In this document: piece by piece, positions 44,427 to 53,181 of the stretch
Layout of the letters: each line of letters starts with the position of its first letter
Position numbering within the stretch: the first letter of the stretch is position 1
From: Shewanella sp. UCD-KL21
GTDB taxonomy: Bacteria; Pseudomonadota; Gammaproteobacteria; Enterobacterales; Shewanellaceae
NCBI RefSeq assembly: GCF_001957135.1
Contig: NZ_MPHK01000011.1
Span: forward strand, 1 to 64,000
Reading direction: 5' to 3'
DNA: 64,000 nucleotides
Notes under the pieces: generated by a model
Databases searched by the model: none
Seen by the model: the letters and a program-made list of their open reading frames with translations, nothing else
What the model was told of the DNA's origin: nothing
Translations under genes and position numbers: made by a program

Positions 44427-45179
44427 ATGAAATCTATTTACAAATTATCGTTAGTTGCATTGGCTGTAGTTGGTCTAACTGCGTGTAATCAAGAGCAAGA
44501 AGTTGTTGCTAAAAAAGTTGAATTAACAACGGATGCACAAAAAGAAGCTTACAGTGTTGGTGGTTCTATTGGCCGTTACATGGCGGGTCATATTACTGAA
44601 CAAGAAGAGTTAGGTTTTGCAGTTGATAGAACTTTAGTTATCCAAGGTTTTAGCGATGGTTTAGCTGATACGTTAGAGCTAACTGAAGAAGAGATGCAAG
44701 TGGTTCTTCAAGGCTTAGACACTAAATTAAACGAAAAGCGTACTGAGCAAGCGGCATTATTAGCCAGCAAAGCGGTTGAAGAAGGTAAAAAGTTCCTTGA
44801 AACCAACAAAGCTAAAGAAGGCGTAGTAACCACAGAATCTGGCTTACAGTACGAAGTACTTGAAGCGGGTGCAGGTGATACTCCAGTTGCTGAAGACACG
44901 GTTGAAGTACACTATAAAGGTACTTTGGTTGACGGTACTGAGTTTGATAGCTCATACAGCCGTGGTGAGCCAGCTAAGTTCCCACTAAACCGCGTTATTC
45001 CTGGTTGGACTGAAGGTGTTCAATTAATGCCTGTTGGTGCTAAGTACAAGTTCGTTATCCCATCAGAACTTGCTTACGGCGAACGTGATACTGGTACTAT
45101 CCCAGCTAATTCAACCTTAGTATTTGAAGTTGAATTGCTGTCTATCGAAAAAGCACAAGCGGCACCAGCTGCGCAGTAA
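44427..45179 (+). CDS. fkpA: FKBP-type peptidyl-prolyl isomerase FkpA, lipoprotein form
   Basis: A 250-residue protein: signal sequence with lipobox L-T-A-C (Cys20), an N-terminal helical dimerisation domain (about 35-130), and a C-terminal FKBP domain (about 140-240) with [24 protein letters not shown] and L-A-Y-G-E-R. It folds proteins in the periplasm by cis-trans isomerisation of prolyl bonds and by chaperone activity. GAGGAAG precedes the ATG. A strong bidirectional terminator separates it from zntB. Confidence 0.93.
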   Translation: MKSIYKLSLVALAVVGLTACNQEQEVVAKKVELTTDAQKEAYSVGGSIGRYMAGHITEQEELGFAVDRTLVIQGFSDGLADTLELTEEEMQVVLQGLDTKLNEKRTEQAALLASKAVEEGKKFLETNKAKEGVVTTESGLQYEVLEAGAGDTPVAEDTVEVHYKGTLVDGTEFDSSYSRGEPAKFPLNRVIPGWTEGVQLMPVGAKYKFVIPSELAYGERDTGTIPANSTLVFEVELLSIEKAQAAPAAQ

Positions 45180-45192
45180 TTTTTCGAATAAT

Positions 45193-45222
45193 AAAAAAGG
45201 ACGCTTGGCGTCCTTTTTTATT
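45193..45222. terminator. Bidirectional terminator between fkpA and zntB
   Basis: AAAAAAGGACGC-TTG-GCGTCCTTTTTT is a perfect stem with A and T runs on both sides. Confidence 0.9.
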
Positions 45223-45234
45223 GCCTGAAAATCA

Positions 45235-46203
45235 CTACAGCCATTTAAAGCGATAAAACAGCCACATTTGCAGCGCAATAATGGCAAACAGTCCAGCGCA
45301 AAATAAGCTAAAGGCTAAATGACTATCAGTACCTGGTATGCCGCCAATATTGACCCCAAGCAAGCCCGTTAAAAAGCCCAATGGTAAAAATATTGCTGAG
45401 ATCAGTGACAGAAAATAAAGCCGTTTATTAAGCTGCTCAGATTGCACTGATTGCAGTTGCTCTTGAGTGACACTGGCTCTATCACGCACCGCATCTAAAT
45501 CCTCAATGACCCGAATGAGCACTTCATTAATTTCTCTAATGCGAAGCTTATGCTCAGTATTAAAGAGTAAGTGGCTGTCATTAAGTAGCCGCGAAAAAGC
45601 ATCCCGTTGGGGCGAAAAGTATCGCCGTAAAATAACCGTTTGCTTACGCAGCTCAGCAATATCTGAGCGTAAAGTTTGGCTGCTATGCTCAGACACCTGC
45701 TCATCAAGATTATCTAGTTCATCTTCAAGATTATGGATGAGTTCTACTTTTCTGTGGGTTAAACGTTCACATAAAGAGATAAGGAAATCAGCACTAGAAT
45801 CAATAGAGCCAGGTGAGCTTATTATCTGTTGAGCGATATCTTTTACCGATTGTAGTGGCCGTTCACAGGTAGAGATTATCCGCTGTGGCTGGGCGAATAC
45901 TCGCATCGACACCATGTCTTCTGGCGCTGAATTGGGGTTAAGGTTCACTCCGCGTAAAGCCATTAATATGCCATCTGCAGTGCTAAGAGCCCTTGGGCGA
46001 GTGTGCTCTGCCAGTAGGGTGTCTGTTTCAGTGGCGGGTAATTGGGCGTTGTTAATCCACTCTATGACATCGGCTGCGCTATAACGCAGATGTAGCCACA
46101 ATAAACCATCTGCAGGCTGCCATTGGTTAACTTGCTCAGGTGTTAAACTTTGGCCAGCATTAGGGCCTGATAATAATAAGCAATATATAAAACCTGTTTC
46201 CAT
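45235..46203 (-). CDS. zntB: Zinc transporter ZntB (CorA family)
   Basis: A 322-residue protein from the ATG at 46203, chosen because AAGGAA stands before it and the M-E-T-G-F-I-Y start fits the family; a longer frame exists upstream. It has a large cytoplasmic funnel with long coiled helices, then two C-terminal membrane spans. The pore motif between them reads G-V-N-I-G-G-I-P-G, the ZntB variant of the CorA G-M-N loop. ZntB carries zinc across the inner membrane as a pentamer. Confidence 0.88.
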   Translation of the reverse strand: METGFIYCLLLSGPNAGQSLTPEQVNQWQPADGLLWLHLRYSAADVIEWINNAQLPATETDTLLAEHTRPRALSTADGILMALRGVNLNPNSAPEDMVSMRVFAQPQRIISTCERPLQSVKDIAQQIISSPGSIDSSADFLISLCERLTHRKVELIHNLEDELDNLDEQVSEHSSQTLRSDIAELRKQTVILRRYFSPQRDAFSRLLNDSHLLFNTEHKLRIREINEVLIRVIEDLDAVRDRASVTQEQLQSVQSEQLNKRLYFLSLISAIFLPLGFLTGLLGVNIGGIPGTDSHLAFSLFCAGLFAIIALQMWLFYRFKWL

Positions 46204-46461
46204 ATGATTCCTTATACCTAGGCGGTATGGCGCATGGTTTAAAAGCGGATTTATTTTGTTGGTAATGGCTATCCTATCACTGAGCATTAAAAATACCGCT
46301 AACTATTTAACCGAGATACTTATGCCTTATTAAGGTATTTTAGATGCTGTAAGTTTAAATACTATTTAGTGGCATTTTTAATTATTTACTGGCTGTAATT
46401 AAGCAGTTTGCGTCAACATCAGTTAAAATAGACTTAATGCCTTATTTAATTGAGCTTTACC

Positions 46462-46833
46462 ATGGAATATGAATTTCGCCGTAATAGTCTAGACGGCACC
46501 CTGTTTGCAGAATTCAGTATGGAGCATGCAATACTCGGACGGTTTTTTGCTGAGCAGCTTGGTACGGATAAATCCCAATGCAACGATATTTTGCAGCAAA
46601 TTGAACAAATTAGGGCCAGCAAAAAAGCAGACTGGTCGTGGCAAAGTAACGATTTGTCTATCGCGATTGACAGCGAGCAGGTGCGGATTTATACCAATGC
46701 CATTGATTTTGATGAAGACTTTGACTTGGAAGAGTCAATGAATATGTATGACGCAGAGTCAGAAGCCTTTTGTGGTTTAGAAGACTTTGAAAGTGCCTTA
46801 AAGAGTTGGATTGAATTTATCGCCAGAGCCTAG
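46462..46833 (+). CDS. yacL: YacL (UPF0231) family protein
   Basis: A 123-residue acidic protein beginning M-E-Y-E-F-R-R-N-S-L-D-G-T with the family blocks F-S-M-E-H-A-I-L-G-R-F-F, Y-D-A-E-S-E-A-F-C-G-L-E-D-F-E, and a closing W-I-E-F-I. This matches E. coli YacL closely by eye. The function is unknown. The start is the ATG at 46462 rather than the TTG four codons earlier, because conserved YacL proteins begin M-E-Y-E-F. Confidence 0.9.
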   Translation: MEYEFRRNSLDGTLFAEFSMEHAILGRFFAEQLGTDKSQCNDILQQIEQIRASKKADWSWQSNDLSIAIDSEQVRIYTNAIDFDEDFDLEESMNMYDAESEAFCGLEDFESALKSWIEFIARA

Positions 46834-46888
46834 TTGAGCTGTCGTTAGGCATTTTGACCTTATCGCTGTTTATTGATGCTTTAGAAAT

Positions 46889-46927
46889 AAAAATGGATGA
46901 TAGCCAGTGGCTGTCATCCATTTTTTT
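46889..46927. terminator. Terminator between yacL and narP
   Basis: AAAATGGATGA.AGCCA / TGGCT.TCATCCATTTTTTT forms a long stem with runs of A and T at either side, so it can serve both convergent genes. Confidence 0.85.
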
Positions 46928-46960
46928 GCCTTAAACGCCAGCCATTGATTGGTTCAATGA

Positions 46961-47590
46961 CTAGTGGTTTAAGTACCTTACCGCCATTTCGGTTCTTGAT
47001 TTGGCATTGGCTTTACGTAATAAGTTTTTTACGTGAACTTTTACCGTGCCTTCACTGATGTGTAAGTCTTCAGCGACAACGCGGTTACTTTTACCTTCAG
47101 CAAGCTCTTTAAGAATCTGCAATTCACGTGGGGTTAACGAAGCTATCCAAGTCTCATCATTATCAGCATTTTTAAGCTCATAAATATAGTCTTCGACTTC
47201 ATCACTAATTACTCGATGGCCAAGCATGGCTTTTTTAAGTTGTTCTAATAATAAATCAGGCTCAGTGTCTTTAAGTAAATAACCATCCGCGCCAGCGCGT
47301 AATAAGCGCACCACATCTTGCTTTGCATCAGAAACGGTAAGAATAACAATACGAGCTGTTACGCCTTCTTGGCGCATGGCATTTAAGGTATCTAAGCCTG
47401 ACATGCCTTTCATATTAAGATCGAGCAAAATAATATCAGGTTCGTCTTCACCGATTGCGGTTAATGCATCTAACCCCGTTCCGGCTTCACCAAATAGTTT
47501 GAAATCACTATCTGAGGTTATTAACTGACAGATGCCACGCCGAAGTAGAGGGTGGTCATCAACTACGAGTACAGAATAAGGTTTACCCAT
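46961..47590 (-). CDS. narP: Nitrate/nitrite response regulator NarP
   Basis: A 209-residue response regulator: receiver domain (V-D-D-H, phosphoacceptor Asp in I-I-L-L-D-L-N-M-K-G, Lys in L-K-D-T-E), then a LuxR/FixJ-type helix-turn-helix (L-T-P-R-E-L-Q-I-L, V-A-E-D-L-H-I-S-E-G-T-V-K-V-H). It overlaps narQ by 8 bases. With NarQ it controls anaerobic respiration genes through TACYYMT heptamers; a matching site stands before nrfA. The choice of NarP over NarL follows its pairing with NarQ and the nrfA neighbourhood. Confidence 0.92.
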   Translation of the reverse strand: MGKPYSVLVVDDHPLLRRGICQLITSDSDFKLFGEAGTGLDALTAIGEDEPDIILLDLNMKGMSGLDTLNAMRQEGVTARIVILTVSDAKQDVVRLLRAGADGYLLKDTEPDLLLEQLKKAMLGHRVISDEVEDYIYELKNADNDETWIASLTPRELQILKELAEGKSNRVVAEDLHISEGTVKVHVKNLLRKANAKSRTEMAVRYLNH

Positions 47591-49319
47591 TTAAAGGCTC
47601 CTGCTGGGGTGGAAATACGAGGGAAACAGTTGTGCCGCCCTGCGGATTATTGTCAAACTTTACCGTACCGTGCAATTTAGTTGCACGCTCATGCATGATG
47701 CCGATGCCGAAATGTTGATCTCGCGCTTTTAAGTGAGAGACACCAATACCGTCATCTTTTATGTTGATTTGTATCATACCAGAGTCTGCTAAAAAACAAT
47801 CAATTTCTATTTTAGTTGGCTTGGCATGTTTGATGGCGTTAATGGTTGCTTCACGCATTAAATGTAGCACATGAATATGCTGGCTTGAGGCAAATAGGTG
47901 TTGTGAAAGGCTATATTTAAGCTCAATGTCAATGCCTGACTGTTTACGTAGCTCACTAATCATGACTTCAATGGCTTGGTTTAAATTAGGCTCTTTAATG
48001 GTTAAACGGAAGGTAGATAACAGTTCTCGTAATTGACCGTATGCCACGCTAACGCCTTCATTAATATCAAATAATTGTGATGTTACCTTTTCGGTTTTAT
48101 GTTCTGGTTGTATTTGTTTTCCTAATAAACTCACCTGAATTTTTAAATAAGATAATAGCTGACCTAGAGAGTCGTGCAGCTCTCTGGCAATCACGGCGCG
48201 CTCCTCCATTAAGGCTAATTGCTGGCGCTCTTCGGTGGCATTATGGATCACAATAGAGCGGGTTAGCATCATAGCGAAATTGACAAATAACACGTTGTTA
48301 ATCGGTTTTAGAGAAATAACCTCAAGGTAGCCTAAATTTTTATTTTCTAATTGCAGATTAAATTTAACAGGGGTGAGGTTAATTGGCGCATCAGGATATT
48401 TTTCAGGGGTAGGCCAGCCGGTATCGGCTTCAATGGTGTCAATAGAATGGTCATCATGTTCGATAACAAGGCGTAAAAAATCGAGACTTTCAAATTGCTG
48501 CAGTTGGTTTAATGCTAAGCCCAGTGCCTTGTAATCGAGTCTGTCAGCATGGAGCATGATTAAGTTGTCATATAAAAAACTTAACTCATTATTGGCGCGA
48601 GTTAAGGCGGTGGTTTTTTCATTCACTTGGCCTTCTAAGTCTTGATATAGCCTATCAAGCTCGGCGGCGGTCTTTTTGAAAGCATCCCCTAATGAGTGCA
48701 GCTCTATATACTCTGTTGCCGGCACCTCAACTTTAAACTTACCTTTAGATATTGAATTAGCCACATCCATTAATTGCAGTATCGGTTGCACCATCTTTTT
48801 GCGGGTATAACGGGTCGCAAAACTTGCCACTATTAGCATTAAAAATAAACCGATAATTTGGCTTATGACTAATGCTCTGAGCTTAAATGCCGCAAATCGC
48901 TCCATTTCTAGCACCAGTAAATCAATAGTATCAACAAAGTCTTTTAGGGCTGCGGTATAGAGCGGTTTTTCATTGTTTTCAATGAAATAACGCATTTGTT
49001 TCCATTTCACTATTACCAATAAATATTGGTCTGAAAGTTCTTTAGGGCTATACCAAGCACTGGAGCGTTGAAGTGCTTCTGAGTCTAAGGTTTCTTCAAA
49101 TTGATTTATTTTTTCATTCAATAAATGTGGTTCACGTTCTAAAAATAACTTTAACCGGTAACTCTGCATTCTTAATGAACCAGAGGCATTAATGGCTCTA
49201 GCATCACCAAGACTAAAAGACAGATTAATGATGGAGTACACCGCTAGACTGGACGAAATAAAGATTAATACTAGCATTAGTCTTAATATTGTTGATGTGA
49301 GACTGCCACGCTTGACCAT
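47583..49319 (-). CDS. narQ: Nitrate/nitrite sensor kinase NarQ
   Basis: A 578-residue sensor kinase: first span about 8-30, the periplasmic P-box with S-F-S-L-G-D-A-R-A-I-N-A-S-G-S-L-R-M-Q-S-Y-R that binds nitrate and nitrite, a second span near 150-170, HAMP domain, a cysteine-poor central module, and a HisKA_3 kinase core with R-E-L-H-D-S-L-G-Q and D-D-G-I-G-V. The ligand-binding Arg is present in the P-box. Divergent from nrfA, as in Shewanella species, where NarQ-NarP is the main nitrate-responsive pair. Confidence 0.93.
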   Translation of the reverse strand: MVKRGSLTSTILRLMLVLIFISSSLAVYSIINLSFSLGDARAINASGSLRMQSYRLKLFLEREPHLLNEKINQFEETLDSEALQRSSAWYSPKELSDQYLLVIVKWKQMRYFIENNEKPLYTAALKDFVDTIDLLVLEMERFAAFKLRALVISQIIGLFLMLIVASFATRYTRKKMVQPILQLMDVANSISKGKFKVEVPATEYIELHSLGDAFKKTAAELDRLYQDLEGQVNEKTTALTRANNELSFLYDNLIMLHADRLDYKALGLALNQLQQFESLDFLRLVIEHDDHSIDTIEADTGWPTPEKYPDAPINLTPVKFNLQLENKNLGYLEVISLKPINNVLFVNFAMMLTRSIVIHNATEERQQLALMEERAVIARELHDSLGQLLSYLKIQVSLLGKQIQPEHKTEKVTSQLFDINEGVSVAYGQLRELLSTFRLTIKEPNLNQAIEVMISELRKQSGIDIELKYSLSQHLFASSQHIHVLHLMREATINAIKHAKPTKIEIDCFLADSGMIQINIKDDGIGVSHLKARDQHFGIGIMHERATKLHGTVKFDNNPQGGTTVSLVFPPQQEPLNG

Positions 49320-49432
49320 GAAATATCCAACTTAAGTCATATTTTGAACATAAAGTGCGCACTATTTTACTGTTCGATTATCATTATTTGTTAACAGATT
49401 AGTAAATATGTGACGTACAACGTATTAACATT

Positions 49433-49446
49433 TTGATCTAGCGCAA
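49433..49446 (+). promoter_or_regulatory. FNR/CRP-like box upstream of nrfA
   Basis: TTGAT-CTAG-CGCAA matches the FNR consensus perfectly in the left half and at 3 of 5 bases in the right half. It lies about 14 bases upstream of the NarP site. In Shewanella anaerobic respiration is largely Crp dependent, so the true factor is uncertain. Confidence 0.4.
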
Positions 49447-49459
49447 GCTTATTGCTTAA

Positions 49460-49475
49460 TACTCACTAAGGGGTA
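49460..49475. promoter_or_regulatory. Candidate NarP 7-2-7 binding site upstream of nrfA
   Basis: TACTCAC-TA-AGGGGTA fits two inverted TACYYMT heptamers with a 2-base spacer; only the last base of the left half departs from consensus. It ends about 88 bases before the start codon, a normal position for activation by the NarP encoded next door. Confidence 0.7.
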
Positions 49476-49563
49476 TTCTTAATTGAACCTTAAATCTATA
49501 AGTTTGCTTATGAAGATGTCGTGATTATTTAATATATAAAATGTAACACGGAGATGAACGGTG

Positions 49564-50964
49564 ATGAAGATGAAAGGAAAGATTATTGCACTAAGTGCAC
49601 TATTAGCAAGTAGTTTTATGATGACTAGCGCAATGGCTAGTGATAAAACAGAACCTCGAAATGAAGTATATAAAGATAAATATAAAGCCCAATTTGAATC
49701 TTGGCATGCGACATCAGAAAGTGATGAAATTATTGATGTATTAGAAGAAGATCCAAACCTTGTCGTGTTATGGGCAGGTTACGGCTTTGCTAAAGATTAC
49801 AATAAAGCCCGTGGTCACCATTACGCGGTGACCGATGTGCGTAACACTTTACGTACTGGCGCACCAACAGGACCTGATGATGGCCCAATGCCAATGGCAT
49901 GTTGGAGCTGTAAAAGCCCTGACGTTCCTCGTATGATTGAAGAGCAAGGTGAAGACGGCTACTTTAAAGGTAAGTGGGCTAAAGGCGGCCCTGAAATCGT
50001 CAATACCATTGGCTGTGGCGACTGTCATGAAAAAGGCTCACCAAAATTACGTATTTCTCGCCCGTATGTTGATCGCGCGATGAAAGCCATCGACATGGAT
50101 TTTGCTAAAGCGTCACGTAAAGACAAGCAATCTATGGTGTGTGGTCAATGTCACGTTGAGTACTATTTCGAGAAAACAGCAGACCGTAAAGGTTTTGTAA
50201 AATTCCCTTGGGATAATGGCACCACAGTTGAAGAGATGGAAGTGTACTACGATGCCATCAACTTCTCTGATTGGACTCATGCCGTATCTAAAACCCCAAT
50301 GCTGAAAGCGCAGCATCCAGGTTATGAAACTTGGCAGTTAGGCATGCATGGTAAAAACAACGTAAGTTGTACAGACTGTCATATGCCGCGCGTAGCTAAA
50401 GCAAACGGTAAGGGTAAGTTCACCGATCATAAAGTGGGTAACCCATTTGATCGCTTCGACGATACTTGTGCGACTTGTCATAAAGGCAAGACTAAAGAGT
50501 TCATGATGGAAGTAACACATGCTAATCAAAAAAGTGTTACAGAAATCAAGCTAAGAGCTGAAACTCAGCTGGTACACGCTCACTTTGAGGCGGGTGCAGC
50601 ATGGGATGCGGGCGCAACTGAAACTGAAATGAAGCCTATCTTAACCGATATTCGTCATAGTCAGTGGCGCTGGGATTTTGCTACAGCATCTCATGGTGTT
50701 GCAGCGCATGCGCCAGCTGAAGCGTTACGTATTTTAGGTGGCGCTGTTGATAAAGCAGCTGATGCACGTATTAAGCTGGCTCAACTACTTGCCGCTAAAG
50801 GCGTTAAAATGCCAATCGCTATCCCTGATATCTCTACTAAAGCCAAAGCACAACAAGCATTAGGTATGGATATGGATAAGATGAATGCGGATAAGCAAAA
50901 GTTCTTACAAGATCTTGTGCCACAGTGGGATGCAGAAGCTGAAAAGCGTGAAGCAACTTACTAA
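49564..50964 (+). CDS. nrfA: Periplasmic pentahaem cytochrome c nitrite reductase NrfA
   Basis: A 466-residue exported enzyme that reduces nitrite to ammonium with six electrons. The signal peptide ends at A-M-A near residue 25. The catalytic haem motif C-W-S-C-K (Lys ligand) is followed by four C-x-x-C-H motifs (C-G-D-C-H, C-G-Q-C-H, C-T-D-C-H, C-A-T-C-H), giving the usual five haems, and by the active-site Tyr/His region near H-A-H-F-E-A. The ATG at 49564 and a GTG one codon earlier both follow the same GGAG. It stands alone, divergent from narQ, without nrfBCD or nrfH; electrons in Shewanella come via CymA. Confidence 0.95.
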   Translation: MKMKGKIIALSALLASSFMMTSAMASDKTEPRNEVYKDKYKAQFESWHATSESDEIIDVLEEDPNLVVLWAGYGFAKDYNKARGHHYAVTDVRNTLRTGAPTGPDDGPMPMACWSCKSPDVPRMIEEQGEDGYFKGKWAKGGPEIVNTIGCGDCHEKGSPKLRISRPYVDRAMKAIDMDFAKASRKDKQSMVCGQCHVEYYFEKTADRKGFVKFPWDNGTTVEEMEVYYDAINFSDWTHAVSKTPMLKAQHPGYETWQLGMHGKNNVSCTDCHMPRVAKANGKGKFTDHKVGNPFDRFDDTCATCHKGKTKEFMMEVTHANQKSVTEIKLRAETQLVHAHFEAGAAWDAGATETEMKPILTDIRHSQWRWDFATASHGVAAHAPAEALRILGGAVDKAADARIKLAQLLAAKGVKMPIAIPDISTKAKAQQALGMDMDKMNADKQKFLQDLVPQWDAEAEKREATY

Positions 50965-51023
50965 TTCGCAATAGTTCTCTAGCATTAGAAATTAGCAATA
51001 GAACTTATGTTGTATTGCCGGCC

Positions 51024-51049
51024 AAAGCCCTCTTTTGAGGGCTTTTTTA
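51024..51049 (+). terminator. nrfA terminator
   Basis: AAAGCCCTC-TTTT-GAGGGCTTTTTT: perfect stem of eight pairs followed by T6. Confidence 0.9.
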
Positions 51050-51105
51050 TTGGCATAAATTTATGCTTTAATTAAGTTTTAAATAATGAGCGATTGAAGG
51101 TTTAT

Positions 51106-51531
51106 ATGGATAATAAATCAACTGAACAGGCTGTAGTGCTCACGGGTGGCTGTTTGTGCGGCGCAATTCGCTATCAAGTCAGTGCCGCGCCGTTTGATGC
51201 AGATTATTGCCATTGTGTGCAGTGTCAAAAATCATCTGGGGCGGTGTTTCAAGCTTGGATGGACTTTAAGCTTGAGCAGATAAGCTGGCTTGCAGGCGCG
51301 GTGACTGAATATGCCTCTTCTGAACATGTACTAAGGGGCTTTTGCGCTCAGTGTGGCTGCACTATGAGTTATCGAGACCGCCGCTATCCTGATTATTACA
51401 CTTTAACCATCGCATCCCTTGATAAGCCAAGTTCAGTGAAACCCAATTACCACATTTATACTCAAAATCAGGTTAGCTGGCTTAATATTGTCGACGATTG
51501 TCAGCGTTATCAGTATCAAAGAAGCAGTTGA
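51106..51531 (+). CDS. GFA-family zinc protein
   Basis: A 141-residue protein with the GFA (glutathione-dependent formaldehyde-activating enzyme-like) zinc pattern: G-G-C-L-C-G (Cys16, Cys18), C-H-C-V-Q-C (Cys35, 37, 40) and F-C-A-Q-C-G-C (Cys80, 83, 85). The family binds two structural zinc ions; most members have no known substrate and should not be assumed to act on formaldehyde. The start is the ATG at 51106, with GAAGG 7 bases before it, rather than the upstream TTG. Confidence 0.85.
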   Translation: MDNKSTEQAVVLTGGCLCGAIRYQVSAAPFDADYCHCVQCQKSSGAVFQAWMDFKLEQISWLAGAVTEYASSEHVLRGFCAQCGCTMSYRDRRYPDYYTLTIASLDKPSSVKPNYHIYTQNQVSWLNIVDDCQRYQYQRSS

Positions 51532-51597
51532 TTTTGCTCGACTTCAGCTGCTGCTCATTGTTGCTTCAAATACAGCTAATTTTCGCTTCAAATACAG

Positions 51598-53181
51598 TTA
51601 ATCAGGCTCTAATTGCCTAAGCTGCCATGTGGGCAATTTTTGCTGTAGGTCGGCGCTGATTTTGTCAGCGTCACCGCGCAGCACTACAATAGGCGTGCTT
51701 AGGCTCAAGCCGTTGGCCTGTTGCAATAATTGCATCGGAGTCAGTTGCTGCAGTTGTTTCATCCCTTGGCTAAATTCCGCGATGGTTTGGCCGCTTAATA
51801 ATTGACGGATGTAGAGGCTTTCTTTACCAAAGGGGCTATCAAGGCTCAGTTGCTGCTTACCCTGCAAGTAGGTCACAGTGGCATTGATTTCATTTTGTGA
51901 GGCCGCTTGCTCAGTGATAAGGCTTAAATGATCTAACATCCCTTTTATAAAAGCGCCTGAGTTTTCTAACGCGGTGCTGCCATAAAAATACATATATTGA
52001 CTCAACGGCGCGTTGACGCAGCGGCCATAAACCCCATAACTTAAGCCGCGTACTTCACGTAAATCATAAAATAACCGCCCTGAATAACCTCTACCTAATA
52101 GCGCGGCAATCATCTGACAAGTATTGGCATTTTGCACTGGCGTATCAGCGCTAGCAGTGACAAAGCCCATTCTGACTTGGGTCTGCACTGTGTCTGGCGC
52201 ATCAATGATATAAAGGATTTTATCCTTTGCAGTGCTTGTTTCAACGGTGCTGGTTTTAGCGCTTTTTTGAACACTTGAATCGAAAGCAGAATGACTTGTA
52301 TCTGGCTTTTCTGCTAATAGCCAACTTGGCAGTGATGTGTCTTGTTGGGCCGCTTTAATACTTAAGTTATTGGTTTTTAGTTTTTTTGTATTTAAAGTCT
52401 GCGCTTTTGCATTGGTTAATTGCGGCCCCAATTGTGGCGCAAACAAATGCCACTGCAGTTGTTGGCGCAGCTCAGTGTGCAATGCAGATAAGCTGGCATG
52501 GGTTAACTCATCAATCACAGTGTCATTATTGATGTTTTGGTTATAAGGGTGTTGGCTGCCCAGTAATTGCTTTCTAAAGGCGAGATCTATTTCACCGCCA
52601 GTAAAAGCGCCTATGTGCTTATTCAATTTAAGGCTGCGTTTAATGGTGGCAATATTGAGCTCATTCACCGCTTGGTGATCCCAAAACTGCCACAGTAATG
52701 CCGATTTAAGCTTTGTGGTTGCCACACAATTAATACTGATGCCGATACTGTGCAGGCTGGCCCTAAAGCGCATACTGTCATAACAGGCTGCTTGCACTGC
52801 GGTTAGCACTTGGGTATTAGCTATGTGTTTTTGTCGTTGTTTGAAGGCGGCGATAATAATATCGGGGTTAGCAATGGCTGCCTCTTTTGATATGCCGACC
52901 AAATAAAGCTGATTGCCTTGCTGGGTAAAGGAGTCATTGGTTAATGGCCATTGATGTAAATAGCTATTTGCAGTCAATGACATGGTTTGCGGCGAGGCTA
53001 TAGCGCTTAATGGCAGTTGTACTTTTTCACTACCAAATACCGGCAAATCGTTATAATTGGCTAAATTGGGCGGCTGTGCAGCGGTGAAGCTAATCGGTGC
53101 ATGCTGGCAAGCCTGTTGTGAGCAGATAAAGACAACTAAGCCGATTAATTTTGCCCAGCCAATTGAATACAACTTTTTCAT
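51598..53181 (-). CDS. M16 peptidase-like partner protein without the zinc motif
   Basis: A 527-residue exported protein with a membrane-type N-terminus and possible lipid-modified Cys25. It has the fold pattern of M16 C-terminal halves, ending with a G-L-S-Y-G-V-Y-G-R-C block (canonical R-G-L-x-Y), but no H-x-x-E-H zinc motif, so it is probably the non-catalytic member of a pair. Its ATG overlaps the stop of the active M16 gene (ATGA), indicating coupled translation and assembly as a heterodimer. The start is 53181, not the GTG at 53190, on that ground. The middle has a polar Ser/Thr/Lys-rich insert near residues 270-310. Confidence 0.85.
   Translation of the reverse strand: MKKLYSIGWAKLIGLVVFICSQQACQHAPISFTAAQPPNLANYNDLPVFGSEKVQLPLSAIASPQTMSLTANSYLHQWPLTNDSFTQQGNQLYLVGISKEAAIANPDIIIAAFKQRQKHIANTQVLTAVQAACYDSMRFRASLHSIGISINCVATTKLKSALLWQFWDHQAVNELNIATIKRSLKLNKHIGAFTGGEIDLAFRKQLLGSQHPYNQNINNDTVIDELTHASLSALHTELRQQLQWHLFAPQLGPQLTNAKAQTLNTKKLKTNNLSIKAAQQDTSLPSWLLAEKPDTSHSAFDSSVQKSAKTSTVETSTAKDKILYIIDAPDTVQTQVRMGFVTASADTPVQNANTCQMIAALLGRGYSGRLFYDLREVRGLSYGVYGRCVNAPLSQYMYFYGSTALENSGAFIKGMLDHLSLITEQAASQNEINATVTYLQGKQQLSLDSPFGKESLYIRQLLSGQTIAEFSQGMKQLQQLTPMQLLQQANGLSLSTPIVVLRGDADKISADLQQKLPTWQLRQLEPD

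Larger units (their letters stand above)
49320..49563. promoter_or_regulatory. Divergent narQ / nrfA control region
   Basis: 244 bases, AT rich. It contains the candidate NarP site (49460-49475) and an FNR/CRP-like half-conserved box (49433-49446), both on the nrfA side, and the nrfA ribosome site GGAG (49550-49553). Confidence 0.7.
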
